Positions 8,970 through 17,771 of a stretch of DNA of 64,000 nucleotides are shown in pieces; position 1 is the first letter of the stretch; every line of letters starts with the position of its first letter. Source of the stretch: Lachnospiraceae bacterium (GTDB taxonomy: Bacteria > Bacillota > Clostridia > Lachnospirales > Lachnospiraceae). Below the pieces are notes generated by a model, which did not search any database, was not told the origin of the DNA, and was given only the letters and a program-made list of their open reading frames with translations. The stretch spans positions 1 to 64,000 of the forward strand of contig JAEEOJ010000031.1 of the NCBI GenBank assembly GCA_016284175.1, read 5' to 3'. Position numbers and translations under genes: made by a program.

Positions 8970-10340
8970 TTACCTCAAAGGGAACGAGTAAATATTTAAA
9001 TCCTTGTTTTGCATATAGGTAATGCTCTCTTTATCACTGGACATGTAATCGAAAATATGATTATCAACCAGAAGATATTCTCCGAGTTTGTCGTAAACTT
9101 CCGTATTGGAGCATTTAAGTTCCACGGAATCCCTGTTCTGCGATTTGGCATTACTGAAAGCTTTATCAAGCTGAACCAAATCGATACCTTCGAAATAAAG
9201 ACCTTCTTTTACGTAATAATTGTCTGCCATACTGTTGCAGGGAGGAAGCGGCGTGAAATTATCTATCACATGAGTAAGCTGAAGTTCGCTCGTGGTGATA
9301 TTCAGATAATCATAATTGATTCCACCGGAATAAAGGCTCATCGAGTTCTCAAGATATGAGGAATCGCCCCAGGTACAGTCAATGTAATAATACTGACCGT
9401 TACACTTAACCATATTCCAAGCATGGCCTTCATTGGCTCCTACATATCCGACTACCAAAGTACTCTGAACGCCAAGCTGTCCCGAAAGATACTGAAAAGC
9501 CTTTGCATAGCCCTGACATACAGATCTTCCGTTTATAAATACTGACAGGATATTCTGATTCTGTACGGAATCAACATCATATTCCGTGTTTTTTATGATG
9601 TATTCATAAGTGTATTTTATCTTGGTATAATCGTCGGTATTCTGATTAATTCCTACAAGAAATTCATTCTTATATGCTTCAATGTCTTTCTCATACTTTA
9701 TGACATCTTCATACGCAATCGTATACGCCGGTGTAAACTCTATCTTTACGATTCTGTCGGTCGTGGTAAATTTCGTATACATATAACCGTTCGTATAGAA
9801 AATCTCGGGATGATCGCCCATTACGCAGTTAAACGCATAGTCAATATCCTCGGGATCGATTGAACAGATATAAAACGTATCTGCATAATTCTTTATGGCA
9901 ATATAAATCTCAAGATAAAGCTGCTTAAATTCAGGCTCTAAATTGTCATAATAAAACAGGCCCTGACATTCTTTGTTGGCAGCATTAATATTCTGGGCAT
10001 TAATACCCATCGAAATACGCTCGCCCCATTCTTCTTCAGAGAGACCTGCATCAATTATTATTTCACCGATATCCGTATTGATTATCTCATGCTCTTCCTG
10101 AATCTTTGACATATCGTCAATCTTGGTTACCTTTTCGGTAACTTCCATATCAAGAAGAGTTGCGGTCTCTGACGAAACGGGACTGGTATAAGGAACATTC
10201 TGGGCCGTTTTATCAAAATCAATATAATCGCTTATAAAAGAAGTATCTTTTTCAAGCTGTTTGTCGATAATTACGGAAGCACCGATAAGCAAAGCAAGAG
10301 CCAGCACAAGTGCACCGATAATAAGATAAATTTTCTTCAT
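8970..10340 (-). CDS. Membrane-anchored transglutaminase-like protein
   Basis: 456 residues. One hydrophobic segment (about 4-25) without a lipobox should anchor it with the rest outside. A region at about 120-215 with DHPEIFYTNG is followed by a transglutaminase-like core with an apparent complete triad: Cys275 (GRSVCQGYAK), His306 (NEGHAWN) and Asp321 (YYYIDCTWGD). Such proteins are papain-fold peptidases or transferases acting on the cell surface; the substrate is unknown. It begins nine bases after prfC and has only a distant GGAAAG, so coupling is likely. A related protein with all three catalytic residues changed lies on the other side of prfC. Confidence 0.8.
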   Translation of the reverse strand: MKKIYLIIGALVLALALLIGASVIIDKQLEKDTSFISDYIDFDKTAQNVPYTSPVSSETATLLDMEVTEKVTKIDDMSKIQEEHEIINTDIGEIIIDAGLSEEEWGERISMGINAQNINAANKECQGLFYYDNLEPEFKQLYLEIYIAIKNYADTFYICSIDPEDIDYAFNCVMGDHPEIFYTNGYMYTKFTTTDRIVKIEFTPAYTIAYEDVIKYEKDIEAYKNEFLVGINQNTDDYTKIKYTYEYIIKNTEYDVDSVQNQNILSVFINGRSVCQGYAKAFQYLSGQLGVQSTLVVGYVGANEGHAWNMVKCNGQYYYIDCTWGDSSYLENSMSLYSGGINYDYLNITTSELQLTHVIDNFTPLPPCNSMADNYYVKEGLYFEGIDLVQLDKAFSNAKSQNRDSVELKCSNTEVYDKLGEYLLVDNHIFDYMSSDKESITYMQNKDLNIYSFPLR

Positions 10341-10349
10341 AAAATAAAA

Positions 10350-11945
10350 TTAATTCTTTCCGAATTCCGACAAAACCAGATCTTTGTTTCTGTCCTTAGT
10401 CATACCGATACTCCATTCGTTTACAAACAAAAGCAGAGGATTTCCTTTCATGTCCTTTACTTTCTTCATGTCCGAAGTACCTGTTAATTTGGCCACATCT
10501 ATCTCGTCTTTATTGTCAATCCATCTTATATGTTCATAAGGCAGATTATCCATTCTGATTTCAACATTGTACTCGTTTTCGAGTCTGTATTTTAATACTT
10601 CAAACTGAAGCACACCCACAACACCGACAATAATTTCTTCCATACCGGTGTTGAACTCCTGGAATACCTGAATGGCACCTTCCTGAGCAATCTGGGTAAT
10701 ACCCTTCATAAACTGTTTTCTCTTCATGGTATCCATCTGTCGCACTCTTGAAAAATGCTCGGGAGCGAATGTAGGAATCCCTTCGTAGTTAAACTTGTTT
10801 GAAGCGACGGTTAATGTATCTCCGATTGAGAAAATACCGGGATCAAATACACCGATAATATCTCCTGCATATGCGGTATCAAGTATCTTTCTGTCATCCG
10901 CCATTATCTGCTGGGGCTGGGAAAGACGCATAGATTTGCCGCCCTGCATATGATAAACTTCCTTGGATGCATCAAACTTGCCTGAGCAGATTCTCATAAA
11001 AGCAATTCTGTCGCGGTGAGCTTTATTCATATTAGCCTGTATTTTAAATACAAATGCGGAGAACTCGTTTTCAAGCGGGTCAATCATACCGATATCACTC
11101 TTTCTCGGAAGAGGATTGGTTGACATCGATAAGAAGTTATTTAAAAAGATTTCAACACCGAAGTTGGTTAATGCGGAACCGAAAAATACAGGTGTAAGTT
11201 TGCCGCTCTGTACTTCTTTTATGTCAAATTCAGCCGCAGCACCGTCAAGAAGTTCGATTTCATCGGAAAGTTTGTCATATGCCTCTTCGCCGATTGCTTC
11301 TACAAGCGCATCTTTGGTAGACATATCAATCTCCCATGATTTACCTTCCTTGGTACCTTTTTCGGTATCGGAGAACATAACAACCTTTTCGTTGTGTCTG
11401 TCATATACGCCCTTAAATCCTTTACCTGAACCGATGGGCCAGTTAACGGGACATGTAGCTATTCCGAGTTCGTTTTCAATCTGATCGAGTAATTCAAACG
11501 TATCAAGTGCATCTCTGTCGAGTTTGTTTATAAAAGTAAAAATAGGAATGCCTCTCATACCACAGACTTTAAATAGCTTTCTTGTCTGCGCCTCAACACC
11601 CTTTGATGCGTCAATAACCATTACAGCAGAATCTGCAGCCATCAGAGTTCTGTATGTATCTTCCGAGAAATCCTGGTGACCCGGTGTATCAAGAATATTT
11701 ACACAGTATCCGTCATATTCAAACTGTAATACAGAAGAAGTAACAGAAATACCTCTCTCCTTTTCAATTTCCATCCAGTCTGAAACCGCATGTCTTGCGG
11801 TTGCTTTACCTTTTACACTTCCGGCCAGGTTAATTGCTCCGCCGTATAAAAGGAATTTTTCGGTAAGTGTTGTTTTACCTGCATCAGGATGTGAAATAAT
11901 CGCGAAGGTTCTTCTTCTTTGAATCTCTTTATCGTAATTGCCCAC
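10350..11945 (-). CDS. prfC: Peptide chain release factor 3
   Basis: 531-residue translational GTPase that recycles RF1 and RF2 from the ribosome after termination. G motifs are clear: SHPDAGKTTLTEKF, DTPGHQDFSEDTYR and NKLDRD. The C-terminal domains and length match RF3 rather than EF-G. The start is GTG at 11945 with a weak purine-rich site. Placed between two transglutaminase-like genes, a neighbourhood with no known functional link to termination. Confidence 0.97.
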   Translation of the reverse strand: MGNYDKEIQRRRTFAIISHPDAGKTTLTEKFLLYGGAINLAGSVKGKATARHAVSDWMEIEKERGISVTSSVLQFEYDGYCVNILDTPGHQDFSEDTYRTLMAADSAVMVIDASKGVEAQTRKLFKVCGMRGIPIFTFINKLDRDALDTFELLDQIENELGIATCPVNWPIGSGKGFKGVYDRHNEKVVMFSDTEKGTKEGKSWEIDMSTKDALVEAIGEEAYDKLSDEIELLDGAAAEFDIKEVQSGKLTPVFFGSALTNFGVEIFLNNFLSMSTNPLPRKSDIGMIDPLENEFSAFVFKIQANMNKAHRDRIAFMRICSGKFDASKEVYHMQGGKSMRLSQPQQIMADDRKILDTAYAGDIIGVFDPGIFSIGDTLTVASNKFNYEGIPTFAPEHFSRVRQMDTMKRKQFMKGITQIAQEGAIQVFQEFNTGMEEIIVGVVGVLQFEVLKYRLENEYNVEIRMDNLPYEHIRWIDNKDEIDVAKLTGTSDMKKVKDMKGNPLLLFVNEWSIGMTKDRNKDLVLSEFGKN

Positions 11946-12043
11946 TTTATTTCTCTCTTTCGTCTTTTTCCATAAAAATCATACCGATAAATAATACTAT
12001 TTATCGGGGAAAAATTCAAATATTTTAAAGTCTCTTTTATGAT

Positions 12044-13240
12044 TTAAAGTTTTGTATCAAAAGGATAATCAACATTTAAGTCGTCGAATATAAACCAGTC
12101 CGAATTCTCAAACCCTCCGGAATATCCTACATTATTAACATTAAATGTACGACTGCAGGTCGCTTTACTTATAGCGAAATAATTGCAATGGCATTCCGTA
12201 TCATTTTCAACCTCAGGAAAGTTTTTGAAATCAAGATAGTCAAAATAAAGATTGCAAATGTAATCTACACCGTCATACCTTACAATTACGCAGTCACATC
12301 CGGTCATATAGTAATTATCGGGATCAAGTGACATATATTTTTCTATCGCTTCTCCGTCGAGAACGGCATAGCTTGTATGAATATTTAACTGAGTCAGAAT
12401 AAACTGATATAGTTTTATTACTTCATGCAGATACATATTGTCATTCTTTAAATTTCTGACAACATCAATATGATATATATTTCTTCCGGTTGTGGAATTC
12501 GGATCTGCCTCAGCATAATAACCGTCATCTTTTCTGATATAGATATGTTCAATCAGATATTTGTATACCCTTCTGGCATTCTCCATATCGTTATCCTGAT
12601 AATTAACGCACTGGTCGATAACTTCATTTACAAAATCCCTGAATTCATCCATTTCAGCGGTAAAGTTTTTATCATCAGCGATAATATGAGCGGGGTCAAT
12701 CTGTCCGTAATCATCAAGAGATCCGAAATAATCGGGATAAGTAATCGTAAAATTATGATAATCTTCTGTTTCGAAGTGTGCCAGATAAACCACGGGGTTC
12801 GAAAAGCAGGCAATTTTCAGTATTTCTTCAAATTTAAACTGATCAATCGGATAACCCGCATCAAGCACTAAAACACTTTCACCTTCATCCACTGCAGCCA
12901 TTATCTGTTTTGCCATTTTCAGATATTCGGGTTTATTACGGTAAAAATTTGCAATACCCGGTCTTAACGCCTCGGGATTATAAATAAAATCGCCCTGCCC
13001 GTCAAAAGGGTAATCGTTGGGCATAAAATCTTCCAATTCCTCTTCTTCATCCAAATAATAGTCCGTTTCTTTTTCAACGTTAACAGTATCATTTTCAGTC
13101 TCAGAAACAGTTTCCAAAACAACATTATCTCCGGGGTAATCCTTAATTGTTTTAGGATTATAGCAGCCCGGAAGAACAACAGTACAACAAAATACAACTC
13201 CAAAAGTAACCAATAAATTCAAGCAATTCTTTCCAGTCAA
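12044..13240 (-). CDS. Lipoprotein with degenerate transglutaminase-like domain
   Basis: 398 residues. The signal peptide ends in a lipobox LPGC (Cys26), so the protein is probably lipid-anchored outside the membrane, followed by an acidic linker. The region from about 105 to 335 lines up by eye with the transglutaminase-like protein at 8970-10340 (for example LYQFILTQLNI against FQYLSGQLGV, and VRYDGVDYI against VKCNGQYYYI). At the aligned positions the triad Cys-His-Asp becomes Leu271, Cys315 and Asn330, so it is probably non-catalytic. The start is TTG, chosen because GGAGG lies eight bases before it; no other start keeps the signal peptide. Confidence 0.65.
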   Translation of the reverse strand: MTGKNCLNLLVTFGVVFCCTVVLPGCYNPKTIKDYPGDNVVLETVSETENDTVNVEKETDYYLDEEEELEDFMPNDYPFDGQGDFIYNPEALRPGIANFYRNKPEYLKMAKQIMAAVDEGESVLVLDAGYPIDQFKFEEILKIACFSNPVVYLAHFETEDYHNFTITYPDYFGSLDDYGQIDPAHIIADDKNFTAEMDEFRDFVNEVIDQCVNYQDNDMENARRVYKYLIEHIYIRKDDGYYAEADPNSTTGRNIYHIDVVRNLKNDNMYLHEVIKLYQFILTQLNIHTSYAVLDGEAIEKYMSLDPDNYYMTGCDCVIVRYDGVDYICNLYFDYLDFKNFPEVENDTECHCNYFAISKATCSRTFNVNNVGYSGGFENSDWFIFDDLNVDYPFDTKL

Positions 13241-13318
13241 TGTTTTTACCTCCTAAAAGTAATATTCAATTGGACATATTGTATCTGATGAAGTCCCTTG
13301 TGGGATAAATTGGATTTT

Positions 13319-14473
13319 TTATATTAAAGACGTTCCGTCAAGCTTGCCTTCCACGCCAAGAAGATTAAGAACAGTGGCGCCTATATCGGCAAATGTCTCT
13401 CTGGTGCCGTAATTTACAGGTTTAATATTCTTTCCGTAACAAATGAAAGGTATATATTCTCGCGTATGATCTGTAGTTTTTGTAAATCCGGGATCACAGC
13501 CATGATCCGCAGTTATCATTAGACAATCGTCATCACCGAGTTTGTTTAAAAGTTCAGGGAGTCTTAAATCAAAGTAAGCAAGAGCTTTTGCGTATCCGTC
13601 AATATCTCTTCTGTGACCGTAAACCATATCAAAATCAACCAGATTGGTAAAGCATATTCCGTTAAAATCTCTGTCCATCCGGGCAAGAGTTTTATTTATG
13701 CCGTCTTCGTTGGACTCGGTATAAACATAATCTGTAATTCCGCTTCCGGCAAAGATATCATAAATCTTTCCGACAGACAGTACGTCTTTCCCTGCATCTT
13801 TTATGATATTAAGCATTGTATCCCTGGGCGGTATGAGCGAGAAATCATGACGATGAGGTGTTCTGTAATAGTTACCGCTCTCACCTAAGAAAGGTCTGGC
13901 AATAACTCTTCCGACGCCATGTTCACCCTGTAAGATTTCTCTCGCGATTCTGCAGTATTCATAAAGCTGTTCAAGCGGAACAACTTCCTCGTGTGCTGCA
14001 ATCTGAAAAACGGAATCAGCTGATGTATATACTATAAGCGCGCCGGTTTTAACATGCTCATCGCCGTAATCTGCAATTACTTTGGTGCCTGAATAAGTCG
14101 CATTTACAATAGCTTTGCGTCCTGTTCTCTTTTCGAATTCATCGATAACTTCTTTAGGAAAACCATTAGGATATGTAGGCATCGGCTTGGGCGATACAAG
14201 GCCTGCAATTTCCCAGTGGCCAATAGTAGTATCCTTACCCATGGACTTTTCTCTCATACGGGCAATCAAAGCATCATGTTCATTAACCTTAAAATCTTTT
14301 AAGTTTACTCCGTCAATATTAAAAAGTCCGAGCTTTGCCATATTAGGCATATTAAAGTATTCGCTTGTAGCACATGATTTTATGGTATTTGAACCAACAT
14401 CGCCGAATAAATTGGCATCAGGCTCCTCGCCTATTCCAAAGCTGTCTAAAACTATAAGAAATACCCTTTTCAT
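13319..14473 (-). CDS. deoB: Phosphopentomutase
   Basis: 384 residues, an alkaline-phosphatase-superfamily mutase that interconverts (deoxy)ribose 1- and 5-phosphates in nucleoside salvage. The metal-binding and phosphoryl motifs are present: VLDSFGIGEEPDA at the start, DTTIGHWE with the phosphorylated threonine, and ITADHGCDPGF near the end. GGAGG precedes the ATG. It follows the 163-residue membrane protein by 18 bases. No deoCD or nucleoside phosphorylase genes lie next to it. Confidence 0.97.
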   Translation of the reverse strand: MKRVFLIVLDSFGIGEEPDANLFGDVGSNTIKSCATSEYFNMPNMAKLGLFNIDGVNLKDFKVNEHDALIARMREKSMGKDTTIGHWEIAGLVSPKPMPTYPNGFPKEVIDEFEKRTGRKAIVNATYSGTKVIADYGDEHVKTGALIVYTSADSVFQIAAHEEVVPLEQLYEYCRIAREILQGEHGVGRVIARPFLGESGNYYRTPHRHDFSLIPPRDTMLNIIKDAGKDVLSVGKIYDIFAGSGITDYVYTESNEDGINKTLARMDRDFNGICFTNLVDFDMVYGHRRDIDGYAKALAYFDLRLPELLNKLGDDDCLMITADHGCDPGFTKTTDHTREYIPFICYGKNIKPVNYGTRETFADIGATVLNLLGVEGKLDGTSLI

Positions 14474-14491
14474 AATAAATCCTCCAATACC

Positions 14492-14983
14492 TTAATTCGA
14501 AAATTCGTTACTGAAAATTATAATGCCGTTTTTATCGTAGCGAATATCTCTCATTTCCATACCATAAAAGTAATCTTTATTAAAATCATTACATACATAC
14601 CAGTCATCAGGATCGTATGATGTCAGATTTATATTTCCCATATCAGGCAAAGGTCTTAAATCTATAACCCAGTTATAATCATTATTAAGCTTCTCTGCCT
14701 CTTCCTCGGAGATTTTTATATAACCGTGATAATTTGTATCACCGCCGGCACCGGGAGCAACCTGAGTCGTTCCGAAAACATTCCAGCATTCATAACCTTC
14801 TTCGTATTCTCCGCCTTCAACTCCGTTTAAGTTTTTGCTAATCCAGCCTATATCGGTGCTGTAATCAATCTGGTAATGTACAGGCTTAAAAGTTATTATG
14901 GCGGCAATAATTACTCCTATTATCACAATAAATATAATTACACCTAATATTAACGAAATTATTTTCCCGATTAATCCACCCAT
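14492..14983 (-). CDS. Small membrane-anchored protein, function unknown
   Basis: 163 residues, not recognised. Residues about 4-32 form one strong glycine/isoleucine-rich transmembrane helix. The rest is polar and acidic and rich in Tyr, Trp, Asn and Asp, probably a small extracellular beta-type domain. No lipobox and no catalytic motif were seen; only two cysteines (near residues 66 and 129) remain outside. A good AGGAG site fixes the start. It precedes deoB in the same direction and may share its message. It has an AT-rich upstream gap separating it from the pnp terminator. Confidence 0.6.
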   Translation of the reverse strand: MGGLIGKIISLILGVIIFIVIIGVIIAAIITFKPVHYQIDYSTDIGWISKNLNGVEGGEYEEGYECWNVFGTTQVAPGAGGDTNYHGYIKISEEEAEKLNNDYNWVIDLRPLPDMGNINLTSYDPDDWYVCNDFNKDYFYGMEMRDIRYDKNGIIIFSNEFSN

Positions 14984-15058
14984 GTTAATCTCCTAAAAGA
15001 ATCACACCTTTTCTATTATATCATAATTATTATTTCACTAAAACATAGATAAATTCAC

Positions 15059-15090
15059 AAAAAAAGCCGGACTCAAACGAATCCGGCTTT
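15059..15090 (-). terminator. Intrinsic terminator after pnp
   Basis: Perfect nine-base stem AAAGCCGGA (15063-15071) with TCCGGCTTT (15082-15090), ten-base loop, and seven T on the minus strand directly after the stem. Confidence 0.9.
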
Positions 15091-15110
15091 CTCTTTTATG
15101 AACTTAAATT

Positions 15111-17195
15111 TTATACATCTTTGATGGAGAAGCTCATTCTGCCCATCTTATCTTTGCCCATACACTTAACAGTTACTTTGTCGCCAAGTGTAAGAACATC
15201 TTCTACATGCTCGATTCTCTGCTTGGCAATCTTTGAGATGTGAACCATGCCTTCTTTTCCGGGAGCAAATTCTACGAATGCGCCGAATTCCTTGATGGAA
15301 ACAACAACACCCTTAAGGATCTGGCCTTCCTCGTAATCAGTTACGATGGTGTTAATCATATTGATTGCTTCGTTAATCTTATCGATATCTGTTCCGCATA
15401 CGCCAACCTTGCCGTCATCGGTAATATCAATCTTAACGCCTGTACGAGCGATGATTTCGTTGATTGTCTTACCCTTCTGTCCGACAACATCACCAATCTT
15501 ATCGGGATCGATAGAAATCTGAACAATCTTGGGAGCGTACTTGCTGATTTCTTTTCTGGGCTCTGCAATAGCTTTCTTCATGCAGTTATCCATGATGAAG
15601 AGTCTTGCTTCACGACATCTTGCAATAGCACCTTCAACGATGGGTCTTGTAAGACCGTGAATCTTGATATCCATCTGAATAGCTGTGATACCGTCTGTAG
15701 TACCTGTTACCTTGAAGTCCATATCGCCGAAGAAATCTTCGAGACCCTGGATATCTGTAAGAAGGATGAAATCATCATCTGTCTCACCTGTTACAAGACC
15801 ACAGGAGATACCTGCAACCATCTTCTTAATGGGAACACCTGCAGCCATAAGTGACATACATGATGCACATGTTGAAGCCATAGATGTTGAACCGTTGGAT
15901 TCAAATGTTTCGGATACGCAACGGATTGCGTAAGGGAATTCTTCCTCTGAAGGAAGTACGGGAATAAGAGCTCTCTCAGCTAATGCACCGTGACCGATTT
16001 CACGACGTCCGGGACCTCTTGAAACCTTTGTTTCACCTACAGAGTATGCAGGGAAGTTGTAATGATGCATATATCTCTTGGAAGTTTCGTTGTCATCAAG
16101 ACCGTCAATCTTCTGAACCTCTGAAAGAGGAGCAAGTGTACATACATCACAGATCTGTGTCTGTCCTCTGGTGAACATGGATGAACCATGAACTCTGGGG
16201 ATAATATCAATTTCTGCAGCAAGAGGACGAATCTGTGTAATCTCACGACCGTCGGGACGCTTGTGATCCTTAAGAATCATCTTTCTTACTGTCTTCTTTT
16301 CATACTGGTAAATAGCCTCACCTAAAATAGCAAGCCATTCTTCATTCTCAGCAAAAGCTTCTTCGAGTTTCTCTGTGATAACACGGATATTCTCTTCTCT
16401 CTTCTGCTTTTCGTCTGTAAATACAGCAACTTCCATTTCTTCGGGAGTTACGATTTCTTTCATCTTTGCAAAGAGTTCTTCGGGAATAGCACATGATTCA
16501 TATTCATGTTTAGGTTTACCAACCTCTGCAACGATCTCATTAATCCATGCAATGATTGTCTGGTTAATTTCATGAGCCTTGTAAATAGCCTCAATCATCT
16601 TTGCTTCGGGAACTTCGTTAGCACCGGCTTCAATCATAATAACCTTTTCGCTGGTTGAAGCAACTGTTAACTGCATGTCACCGTTCTTCCACTGTTCCTG
16701 GTTAGGGTTGATAATGAATTCTCCGTCAATCAAACCAACCTGAGTTGTAGCACAGGGACCGCAGAAAGGAATATCTGAAATTGATGTAGCGATTGCAGAA
16801 CCAAGCATGGCAACAAGCTCGGGACGGCACTCGGGATCAACACTCATTACGAGGTTGTTTAAAGTTACATCGTTTCTGTAATCCTTGGGGAATAAAGGTC
16901 TCATAGGACGGTCAATTACACGGCTTGTCAAGATTGCGTTCTCTGAAGCCTTACCTTCTCTTTTGTTGAAACCTCCGGGAATCTTTCCAACAGAGTATAA
17001 TTTCTCTTCGTACTCAACGGAAAGAGGGAAAAAGTCGATTCCGTCTCTGGGCTTCTCTGAAGCTGTAGCAGTAGAAAGAACCGTTGTGTCGCCGTAATGC
17101 ATAAAAGCGGCGCCGTTTGCCTGAGCGGATACTCTTCCGACATCTACGGATAATGTACGTCCGGCAAGTTCAAGACTAAATGTTTTAAATGCCAT
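15111..17195 (-). CDS. pnp: Polyribonucleotide nucleotidyltransferase (PNPase)
   Basis: 694-residue phosphorolytic 3'-5' exoribonuclease of RNA decay. Order of domains: RNase PH-like 1, helical linker, RNase PH-like 2 (GRREIGHGALAERAL), KH (about 555-615: IGDVVGQKGKTINEI) and S1 (about 620-690: GVVVSIKEFGAFVEF). The length is typical. AAAGGAG precedes the ATG. It follows rpsO, the classic gene pair, and a long hairpin in the gap (17227-17310) suggests RNase III processing and autocontrol, as known for E. coli pnp. Confidence 0.98.
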   Translation of the reverse strand: MAFKTFSLELAGRTLSVDVGRVSAQANGAAFMHYGDTTVLSTATASEKPRDGIDFFPLSVEYEEKLYSVGKIPGGFNKREGKASENAILTSRVIDRPMRPLFPKDYRNDVTLNNLVMSVDPECRPELVAMLGSAIATSISDIPFCGPCATTQVGLIDGEFIINPNQEQWKNGDMQLTVASTSEKVIMIEAGANEVPEAKMIEAIYKAHEINQTIIAWINEIVAEVGKPKHEYESCAIPEELFAKMKEIVTPEEMEVAVFTDEKQKREENIRVITEKLEEAFAENEEWLAILGEAIYQYEKKTVRKMILKDHKRPDGREITQIRPLAAEIDIIPRVHGSSMFTRGQTQICDVCTLAPLSEVQKIDGLDDNETSKRYMHHYNFPAYSVGETKVSRGPGRREIGHGALAERALIPVLPSEEEFPYAIRCVSETFESNGSTSMASTCASCMSLMAAGVPIKKMVAGISCGLVTGETDDDFILLTDIQGLEDFFGDMDFKVTGTTDGITAIQMDIKIHGLTRPIVEGAIARCREARLFIMDNCMKKAIAEPRKEISKYAPKIVQISIDPDKIGDVVGQKGKTINEIIARTGVKIDITDDGKVGVCGTDIDKINEAINMINTIVTDYEEGQILKGVVVSIKEFGAFVEFAPGKEGMVHISKIAKQRIEHVEDVLTLGDKVTVKCMGKDKMGRMSFSIKDV

Positions 17196-17226
17196 TTTTC
17201 TTCTCCTTTAAATATTTTTATTTTAA

Positions 17227-17310
17227 GGCAGAAGTGCCGAAACTACTGAAAATATCACCAAATATAGCTATTTCATAACACTTTCAGTGGCTTCGGAATG
17301 AACTTCTGCC
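17227..17310 (-). promoter_or_regulatory. Long hairpin in the pnp leader, candidate RNase III site
   Basis: An 84-base imperfect hairpin. The base is the perfect stem GGCAGAAGT (17227-17235) with ACTTCTGCC (17302-17310), extended by ACTGAAA with TTTCAGT and CCGAA with TTCGG. It has no T run, so it is not a terminator. Its position between rpsO and pnp matches the double-stranded RNase III target that controls pnp in other bacteria. Confidence 0.65.
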
Positions 17311-17345
17311 AGGTTACAAATTGTTGGTTCTAATTAAACACATTA

Positions 17346-17368
17346 AGGCGGACAATAAATGCCCGCCT
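17346..17368 (-). terminator. Hairpin after rpsO, leaky terminator or processing site
   Basis: Stem AGGCGG with CCGCCT around a loop of about eleven bases, just after the rpsO stop. The following minus-strand sequence has only scattered T, so termination is probably partial and some transcripts would continue into pnp. Confidence 0.5.
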
Positions 17369-17378
17369 GTAGGTTTAA

Positions 17379-17645
17379 TTACTTTCTGAGACCAAGTTTC
17401 TCAATAAGAGCACGATATCTTTCGATATCAGTATTCTTAAGGTAAGCAAGTAAGCCACGACGCTGACCAACTAACTTAAGAAGACCTCTGTTTGAGTGGA
17501 AATCCTTGGGATTCTTTTTCATATGCTCTGTGAGCTCCTGAATACGAGCTGTAAGAACAGCAATCTGTACTTCGGGTGAACCTGTATCACCTTCGCTGCG
17601 AGCATATTCAGCAATAACTGCCTGCTTTTTCTCTTTGGAAATCAT
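17379..17645 (-). CDS. rpsO: 30S ribosomal protein S15
   Basis: 88 residues, the exact usual length. S15 binds 16S rRNA at the central-domain three-way junction early in 30S assembly. The family signature is visible ([16 protein letters not shown], then [22 protein letters not shown]). GGAGG lies before the ATG. It has its own promoter at 17736-17764 and a structured leader, and it precedes pnp. Confidence 0.98.
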   Translation of the reverse strand: MISKEKKQAVIAEYARSEGDTGSPEVQIAVLTARIQELTEHMKKNPKDFHSNRGLLKLVGQRRGLLAYLKNTDIERYRALIEKLGLRK

Positions 17646-17674
17646 TCTTTTTTCCTCCTAATAATTATTTACTG

Positions 17675-17719
17675 CTAAATCCAGGTCGTAAGTCGGAGTG
17701 TCAAACAACTTAGATTTAG
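17675..17719 (-). promoter_or_regulatory. Structured rpsO leader, candidate S15 autoregulatory element
   Basis: The outer stem CTAAATC/GATTTAG (17675-17681 with 17713-17719) encloses an inner TAAGT/ACTTA stem, all inside the 5' leader between promoter and ribosome site. S15 leaders that bind S15 are known in several bacterial lineages; assignment here is by position and shape only. Confidence 0.45.
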
Positions 17720-17735
17720 TTCGCATACAAAAGAC

Positions 17736-17764
17736 ATATTAACATAAAGTATTTAATATGTAAA
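17736..17764 (-). promoter_or_regulatory. rpsO promoter
   Basis: Minus strand TTTACA (17759-17764), exactly 17 bases, then TAATAT (17736-17741). The -35 lies at the 3' edge of the next gene's trailer. Confidence 0.65.
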
Positions 17765-17771
17765 CAAATAT

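Noticed and set aside
8970..13240. Mobile element carrying the two transglutaminase-like genes
   Set aside because: No transposase, integrase, inverted ends or target duplication were seen, and base use looks like that of the neighbours.
15240..15854. 204-codon plus-strand frame inside pnp
   Set aside because: It lies fully antisense to conserved PNPase coding sequence, with no start signals or family resemblance.
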